This document shows positions 59,390-64,000 of a DNA stretch of 64,000 nt, piece after piece. Under the pieces are notes generated by a model, which saw only the letters and a list, made by a program, of their open reading frames with translations, was not told the DNA's origin and did not search any database. The position numbers and the translations under genes were made by a program. The stretch is from Microbacteriaceae bacterium (GTDB taxonomy: Bacteria > Actinomycetota > Actinomycetes > Actinomycetales > Microbacteriaceae): assembly GCA_025464995.1 (NCBI GenBank), contig JAODMO010000011.1, forward strand, positions 1 to 64,000, read 5' to 3'. Each line of letters starts with the position of its first letter. Positions within the stretch are counted from its first letter, which is position 1.

Positions 59390-60651
59390 GCGACGTCGTC
59401 GTCGTCGGCGGAGGCATCGCCGGGCTCGTCATCGCGCGACGCCTGCTCATCGAGGGTCGCAGCGTCACGATCCTCGAGGCATCCGGTCGTCTGGGAGGCA
59501 GCATCGGCCGGCACAGCGTCGGCGGAATCTCCCTCGACTCGGGCGCGGAGAGCTTCGCCACCCGCGGCGGCACGGTCGCGGCCCTCGTGCGCGACCTCGG
59601 ACTCGGCGACGAGATCGTGCAGCCGAATCCCGCGGGCGCCTGGCTGATGCCGACCACCGGCCGCGCTGTGCCGCTGCCCGCGACAAGCCTGCTCGGCATT
59701 CCCGGGTCGCCCGTCGCGGCCGACGTCATCAACGTCATCGGCACGTCGGCGGCACTCCGCGCCTTCGCGATGGACGCGCTGCTGCCGGGAACCGTCGGCG
59801 CGAAGGGCGCGTCGCTCGGCGAACTCGTGCGCCGCCGGATGGGCGATGCCGTTCTGGAGCAGCTCGTGTCGCCCGTCGTGCACGGGGTGCATTCCGCGTC
59901 ACCCGACGACCTCGACCTCGACCGGGTGGCGCCGCACCTTCGCGCGTCGCTGCGGCGGGAGGGGTCGCTCGCTCGCGCCGTGCGTTCGATGCGTGCGTCG
60001 GCACCCGCGGGCACGGCGGTCGCGGGCATCCGTGGCGGCCTCGTGCGCATCGTCGACGAGCTCGTCGCCGACCTCGAGCGCTTCGGTGCCGACATCCGCC
60101 CCGACACCCGCGCCCTCTCGGTCACCGTGGGCAGCGTGACGACGGCCGAGGAGGTGCTCGGCGGTCACGTCGTCGTCGCGGCCCCCGGCGTGCTCGAGAC
60201 GGCGTCGCGGCTGCCGACGCGCACCGTCACCCTCGCGACGCTCGTGCTCGACGCCCCCCAGCTCGACGCCGCCCCGCGCGGCACGGGCGTCCTGGTCGCG
60301 CAGGGCGCCGTCGGTGTGCGGGCGAGGGCGCTCACGCACGCCACGGCCAAGTGGGCGTGGCTCGCCGAGCGCTCGGGCGACAAGCACATCGTGCGCCTCT
60401 CCTACGCCGACGACCCCGCCGACCTCCCCGAGATTGCGAGGGCGGATGCCGCGGCTCTCCTCGGCGTCACGATCGAGCCGGGCGCCGTCGTTGACTTCGC
60501 GCGGGTGCAGTGGAGCAGGCCGAATGTGACCGAGGTGGCGCCGCCCGGAGTGACCGTGGTGGGGGAGACCGTCGCCGGAACGGGCCTCGCAAATATCATT
60601 GGCCACTCGCAGACACAAGCGGAATCTGTACTGGTCCAGCTGGCCGGGTAG
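59386..60651 (+). CDS. hemY: Coproporphyrinogen III oxidase, HemY/CgoX type
   Basis: The 421-residue FAD protein oxidises coproporphyrinogen to coproporphyrin in the actinobacterial route. It starts VVVVGGGIAGLVIARRLL (FAD site) and ends VVGETVAGTGLANIIGHSQTQAE. As ChdC and CpfC are encoded just downstream, the coproporphyrin route is the better reading than protoporphyrinogen oxidase. It couples to hemE by an ATGA overlap. Confidence 0.88.
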   Translation: MSDVVVVGGGIAGLVIARRLLIEGRSVTILEASGRLGGSIGRHSVGGISLDSGAESFATRGGTVAALVRDLGLGDEIVQPNPAGAWLMPTTGRAVPLPATSLLGIPGSPVAADVINVIGTSAALRAFAMDALLPGTVGAKGASLGELVRRRMGDAVLEQLVSPVVHGVHSASPDDLDLDRVAPHLRASLRREGSLARAVRSMRASAPAGTAVAGIRGGLVRIVDELVADLERFGADIRPDTRALSVTVGSVTTAEEVLGGHVVVAAPGVLETASRLPTRTVTLATLVLDAPQLDAAPRGTGVLVAQGAVGVRARALTHATAKWAWLAERSGDKHIVRLSYADDPADLPEIARADAAALLGVTIEPGAVVDFARVQWSRPNVTEVAPPGVTVVGETVAGTGLANIIGHSQTQAESVLVQLAG

Positions 60652-60696
60652 CGGGCTACGCTGGAACAACATTCACGAACGAAAACGGAGTAAACC

Positions 60697-60972
60697 ATGA
60701 AAGGCAAGATCCTTTTGGTCGTCGGCGTCGGAGTCGGCTATGTCCTTGGTGCTCGCGCGGGCCGTGAACGCTACAACGACATCAAGCGCACGGTGGGCAA
60801 CCTCTGGAACAACCCCCGCGTGCAGCGCCAGTTCGACGAGGCCGAGGGCTTCGTGAAGGGCAAGGCCCCCGAGGTCGCCGGTTACCTGAGCGACGGGGCC
60901 AAGAAGGTCGTCGGACAGGTCTCGGGTAAGAAGTCGACCAAGGCCGCATCAAAGCCCACCTCGTCGGAGTAG
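60697..60972 (+). CDS. Small YtxH-like membrane protein
   Basis: The 91-residue protein has a short glycine-rich TM start (ILLVVGVGVGYVLGARAGRERY) and a charged helix, as in YtxH/general stress proteins. It ends in a Lys/Ser-rich tail. It lies 45 bases after hemY and just before the Holin-X gene. It likely associates with the envelope. Confidence 0.72.
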   Translation: MKGKILLVVGVGVGYVLGARAGRERYNDIKRTVGNLWNNPRVQRQFDEAEGFVKGKAPEVAGYLSDGAKKVVGQVSGKKSTKAASKPTSSE

Positions 60973-60976
60973 GCAC

Positions 60977-61381
60977 ATGAGCGGGCAGGAACTACCGAAG
61001 CGGTCGCTGTTCAAACTGATCGCCGACCTTCCCGGGTATCTCGTCGACCTGCTCCGCAGCGAGATCGAGCTGCTCAAGACCGAACTCATCACGAAGGTCA
61101 AGGCGCTCGGCATCGGCGCGGGGCTGATCGCCGCCGGGCTGTTCTTCGGCTTCTTCGCGTTCGCGGTGCTGCTCGCGGCTGCGGTGCTCGGCATTGCGAC
61201 CGCGCTCCCGGCCTGGTTGGCGGCACTCATCGTCGGTGTCGCGCTCGTGCTGATCATGGCGATTCTCGTGCTCATCGGAGTGCGCCTGCTCAAACGCGGT
61301 GCTCCACCGGTGCCCGAGGAGACGATCGCCAGCGTGAAGAAAGACGTGAATGCCATCAAGGGCACCGGAAAGCGAGACTGA
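60977..61381 (+). CDS. Actinobacterial Holin-X family membrane protein
   Basis: The 134-residue protein has a conserved amphipathic start (LFKLIADLPGYLVDLLRSEIELLKTELITK) and two TM helices. That is the layout of the Holin-X (PF07332) family. The name comes from similarity to holins; the function in cells is unknown. It is followed 1 base later by the DUF3618 gene. Confidence 0.82.
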   Translation: MSGQELPKRSLFKLIADLPGYLVDLLRSEIELLKTELITKVKALGIGAGLIAAGLFFGFFAFAVLLAAAVLGIATALPAWLAALIVGVALVLIMAILVLIGVRLLKRGAPPVPEETIASVKKDVNAIKGTGKRD

Positions 61382-61382
61382 C

Positions 61383-61607
61383 ATGACCGACGCTATTGAG
61401 AACAAGATCGAATCGCAGCGCGCCCACCTCGAGAACACGCTCGACGCCATCGAGGACAAACTGAACGTGAAACGCCAGTTCGGTCGGTACACCGACAAGG
61501 CGAAGCGGGCGTACAGCGAGAACCCCGTGCCGTGGATCGTCGGGGCCACTGCGGTCGCCGTATCGGTCGTCGGCATCGTAGCGTGGGCGTTGTTGAGCGA
61601 CGACTGA
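61383..61607 (+). CDS. DUF3618 family protein
   Basis: The 74-residue protein has an N-terminal helix (IESQRAHLENTLDAIEDKLNV) typical of DUF3618 and one C-terminal TM helix (VPWIVGATAVAVSVVGIVAWALL). It starts at ATG 61383. YtxH-like, Holin-X and DUF3618 proteins are often together in actinobacteria, here placed inside the heme cluster. Confidence 0.8.
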   Translation: MTDAIENKIESQRAHLENTLDAIEDKLNVKRQFGRYTDKAKRAYSENPVPWIVGATAVAVSVVGIVAWALLSDD

Positions 61608-61651
61608 GCACTCGATTAGCGCCTCTCCCCGCTCGGGGGGAGGATAGAGGT

Positions 61652-62344
61652 ATGAGCCACAGCTCGCCCACCCAGCCCACCATTCCCGAAACTACAGGCA
61701 CCCTGGGGTACACCCTCTGGTCTGTGCTGAAAAACGACCCCGCGCGCCCGGCAGGAACCGGAGGTCTCGAGGCAGCGGTTACCGCCGTCGAGGCCGCCGG
61801 AGTCACTGTGCGTGGCTTCTATGACGTGTCGTCCATCCGCGCGGATGCCGACCTCATGATCTGGTTGCACGGCGACAACCCGCAGACCCTGCAGTGGGCC
61901 TTGCGCGAACTCCGCCGATGTTCCCAGCTGCAGACGCTGCTGCCGGTGTGGAACGCCATGGGCGTGCACCGCGACGCGGAGTTCACCAACAACCACCTCC
62001 CCGCCTTCATGCGTGGCAAGGAGCCCGAGGCGTGGCTCACCGTGTACCCGTTCGTGCGCAGCTACGACTGGTATCTCCTGCCTGACGAGGAGCGCCGCAC
62101 GATGCTCGGAGACCACGGCCGTAAGGGAAGCCAGTACCCGCAGGTACTCGCCAACACGGTCGCGAGCTTCGCCCTCGGCGACTACGAGTGGATCCTTGCC
62201 CTCGAGGCGCCCGAGCTGGTCGACCTCGTCGACCTCATGCGCCACCTGCGCCAGACGGAGGCCCGCCGTCACGTGCGCGAAGAGGTGCCTTTCTATACCG
62301 GGCGCCGCATCCCCATCGACGAAATCGCGGAGGTTCTCACGTGA
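61652..62344 (+). CDS. chdC: Coproheme decarboxylase ChdC (HemQ)
   Basis: The 230-residue protein turns coproheme into heme b. It has RGFYDVSSIRADADLMIWLHG, EAWLTVYPFVRSYDWYLL with the likely radical Tyr (Y132), MLGDHGRKG and FALGDYEWILALEA. This is the actinobacterial clade that lacks chlorite activity. A GGAGG precedes ATG 61652. Its stop overlaps the cpfC GTG by 4 bases. Confidence 0.92.
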   Translation: MSHSSPTQPTIPETTGTLGYTLWSVLKNDPARPAGTGGLEAAVTAVEAAGVTVRGFYDVSSIRADADLMIWLHGDNPQTLQWALRELRRCSQLQTLLPVWNAMGVHRDAEFTNNHLPAFMRGKEPEAWLTVYPFVRSYDWYLLPDEERRTMLGDHGRKGSQYPQVLANTVASFALGDYEWILALEAPELVDLVDLMRHLRQTEARRHVREEVPFYTGRRIPIDEIAEVLT

Positions 62345-63654
62345 CAATTCCCCAACCACACGGCCGTGAAGCCGCTTCGCGCCTCCCCGGAACCGGCGGT
62401 CGTGGGCCCACCAACGGCGGGTTCGAATCCTCCTCCACCCCCGCGGTCGTGCTCAACGCCGCGTCCGCTTCCGCGGCAGCGGGCCTCGAGCACGTGATGG
62501 AGCCCGTCGCCTACGACGCGATCCTGCTCGCGAGCTTCGGGGGCCCCGAGGGGCAGGACGACGTCATCCCATTCCTGCGCAATGTGACGCGCGGGCGCGG
62601 CATCCCGGAGGAACGCCTCGAGGAGGTCGCGCACCACTACCGCGCCTTCGGGGGCGTGAGCCCCATCAACGACCAGAACCGCGAGCTGAAGGCGGCCCTC
62701 GAGGCTGAGCTCGAGCGCCGCGGCATCGACCTTCCCGTGCTCTGGGGCAACCGCAACTGGAACCCGTACCTGCGCGAGGCGCTGACCGAGGCGAACGAGC
62801 GCGGCTACACCAAGCTCATCGCGATCGGAACGAGCGCCTACAGCTCGTACTCGAGCTGCCGCCAGTACCGCGAGGACTACGCGATAGCGCTCGAGGAGAC
62901 CGGCCTCGGTGACGTGATCGCGATCGACAAGGTGCGCCAGTTCTTCGACCACCCCGGTTTCGTGCAGCCGTTCATCGACGGCGTCACCACGGGGCTCGCG
63001 GATGTCGCCGCCCGCGGCATCGCGCCCGAGCACACGCACGTCCTCTTCTCCACTCACAGCATCCCGTCGAGCGATGCGGCCAAGAGCGGCCCGGCCACTC
63101 GTGGCTTCGGTGAGGGCGGCGCCTACGCGGCGCAGCACCTCGCGGTCGCGGAGGTGGTGATGCACGAGGCGGCAGCCGCGAACGGGTTGAGCAGACCGGC
63201 CACGGCCGCATCAGAACCGGCCGACGGGCGACCCGCTCAACCAGCGTGGAGCCTCGTCTACCAGTCGCGCTCCGGCCCGCCGAGCATGCCGTGGCTCGAG
63301 CCCGACATCAACGACGCCATCACCGACCTCGCGAGCAAGGGCATCAAGGCGGTCGTCATCGTGCCCCTCGGTTTCGTGAGCGACCACATGGAGGTCAAGT
63401 GGGACCTCGACACGGAGGCCATGGAGACGAGTGCCGAGCACGACATCTTCGCGGTGCGCGTGCCGACCCCCGGCGTCCACGCCGCCTACGTCAGCGGGCT
63501 CATCGACCTCGTGCTCGAGCGCCGCGACGGCGTTCCGCTCGAGGAGCGCCCCGCGATGACCGAGCTCGGCCCCTGGTACGACGTGTGTCGCCCGGGATGC
63601 TGCGAGAACGAGCGACTCGGTTTCAAACCCGCGCTCGCCGGAGTCGCCCCGTGA
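62341..63654 (+). CDS. cpfC: Coproporphyrin ferrochelatase
   Basis: The 437-residue protein inserts iron into coproporphyrin III. Its core is LLASFGGPEGQDDVIPFLRNVTRGRGIPEERL, GNRNWNPYL, SSYSSCRQYREDY, LFSTHSIPSSD and FVSDHMEVKWDLD (His and Glu at the metal site). Cys in SSCRQY and the end group DVCRPGCCEN may hold a [2Fe-2S] cluster. A 55-residue N-terminal extension (to about HVMEPVAYDA) is odd for the family, but GTG 62341 fits the 4-base overlap. Confidence 0.9.
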   Translation: MTIPQPHGREAASRLPGTGGRGPTNGGFESSSTPAVVLNAASASAAAGLEHVMEPVAYDAILLASFGGPEGQDDVIPFLRNVTRGRGIPEERLEEVAHHYRAFGGVSPINDQNRELKAALEAELERRGIDLPVLWGNRNWNPYLREALTEANERGYTKLIAIGTSAYSSYSSCRQYREDYAIALEETGLGDVIAIDKVRQFFDHPGFVQPFIDGVTTGLADVAARGIAPEHTHVLFSTHSIPSSDAAKSGPATRGFGEGGAYAAQHLAVAEVVMHEAAAANGLSRPATAASEPADGRPAQPAWSLVYQSRSGPPSMPWLEPDINDAITDLASKGIKAVVIVPLGFVSDHMEVKWDLDTEAMETSAEHDIFAVRVPTPGVHAAYVSGLIDLVLERRDGVPLEERPAMTELGPWYDVCRPGCCENERLGFKPALAGVAP

Positions 63655-64000
63655 CAGTAGTCCGCATCGGCACGCGCGGCAGCACCCTCGCTCTCGCGCA
63701 GACCCGCACCATCGCGAGTGCGCTCACCGCCAAGACGGGGGCCGAGGTCGAGATCGTGACCGTGCGCACCGAGGGCGACACCTCGAAGGAGTCGCTCGCG
63801 AGCCTCGGCGGCACGGGCGTCTTCGCGGGCGCACTGCGCGAGGCCCTCATCGACGACCGCTGCGACGTGGTCGTGCATTCGCTCAAAGACCTGCCGACCG
63901 TCGCCTATCCCGGCCTCTCCATCGGCGCGGTGCCCAAACGCGTCGACCCGCGCGACGCGCTCTGCTCGCGCGACGGGCTCACGCTCGACACCCTTCCCGC
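63651..64000 (+). CDS. hemC: Porphobilinogen deaminase (3' end outside window)
   Basis: The visible 116 residues are the N-terminus of hydroxymethylbilane synthase: VRIGTRGSTLALAQTRTIA, TEGDTSKESLASLGGTGVFAGALREALI and VVHSLKDLPTV. It begins at GTG 63651 inside the cpfC stop. The Cys that carries the dipyrromethane cofactor would be beyond the window. It continues the heme operon. Confidence 0.93.
   Translation, partial: MTVVRIGTRGSTLALAQTRTIASALTAKTGAEVEIVTVRTEGDTSKESLASLGGTGVFAGALREALIDDRCDVVVHSLKDLPTVAYPGLSIGAVPKRVDPRDALCSRDGLTLDTLP

Overview
The window is high-GC DNA with tightly packed genes, many GTG starts and many 4-base start/stop overlaps. Its gene content points to an actinobacterium, most likely of the family Microbacteriaceae. 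Markers are endonuclease NucS, an FbiC-type deazaflavin synthase, a ChdC/CpfC coproporphyrin-type heme pathway, an actinobacterial Holin-X protein, DUF3618 and CopA/CsoR copper genes. This is inference from families; no rRNA is present to confirm it.

Bases 1 to about 7,300 are an accessory, partly decayed region. It holds secreted proteins (one cut by the window edge), an I36-like inhibitor, a truncated helicase joined to a truncated membrane protein, a hexamer microsatellite and a transposase remnant. A large Fic protein with an AbiEi-like DNA-binding N-terminus sits behind a duplicated array of TTTTCTACA boxes. Two copies of a degenerate three-box element (about 2,971-3,106 and 6,489-6,622) bracket the Fic locus in direct orientation.

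Bases 7,300 to 18,800 are a sulfur and metal stress block. First comes a persulfide operon (CoA-disulfide reductase-rhodanese, rhodanese, CstR-like repressor). Then come copper genes: a sialidase-fold lipoprotein, a DUF305 lipoprotein, a small Cys-rich membrane protein, CopA, CopZ and CsoR on the minus strand, with a CopB-type ATPase diverging. An M23 peptidase follows. Bases 18,900 to 20,950 hold a frameshifted lipoprotein, a small HTH protein, a ScbR-like TetR regulator and a decayed aldo/keto reductase.

Bases 21,000 to 28,300 are a sugar uptake and catabolism locus (RbsC/RbsA-type ABC genes diverging from a binding protein, a Gfo/Idh/MocA dehydrogenase, a TIM-barrel isomerase and a ROK regulator). 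A class A PBP follows. Next is a minus-strand operon with 4-base overlaps: fbiC, alpha/beta hydrolase, Baeyer-Villiger-type monooxygenase and MDR reductase. Its FbiC keeps the CofG cluster motif but lacks the CofH cysteines.

Bases 36,400 to 47,100 contain a zinc-ribbon/coiled-coil protein behind two DnaA-like boxes and a three-gene phenolic lipid operon resembling srsABC. A DauR-like regulator then diverges from a polar amino acid ABC transporter, a class V aminotransferase and RidA. MarR and HAD genes follow. From 47,200 to 56,700 are a GH6-CBM2 cellulase behind a CebR-like operator, NucS, an MFS/LacI divergent pair around a 30-bp palindrome, a MATE transporter, an M13 peptidase and a serine hydrolase.

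The right end (57,054 to 64,000) is the heme cluster: hemA divergent from hemE-hemY, three small envelope proteins, then chdC, cpfC and hemC, which runs off the window.
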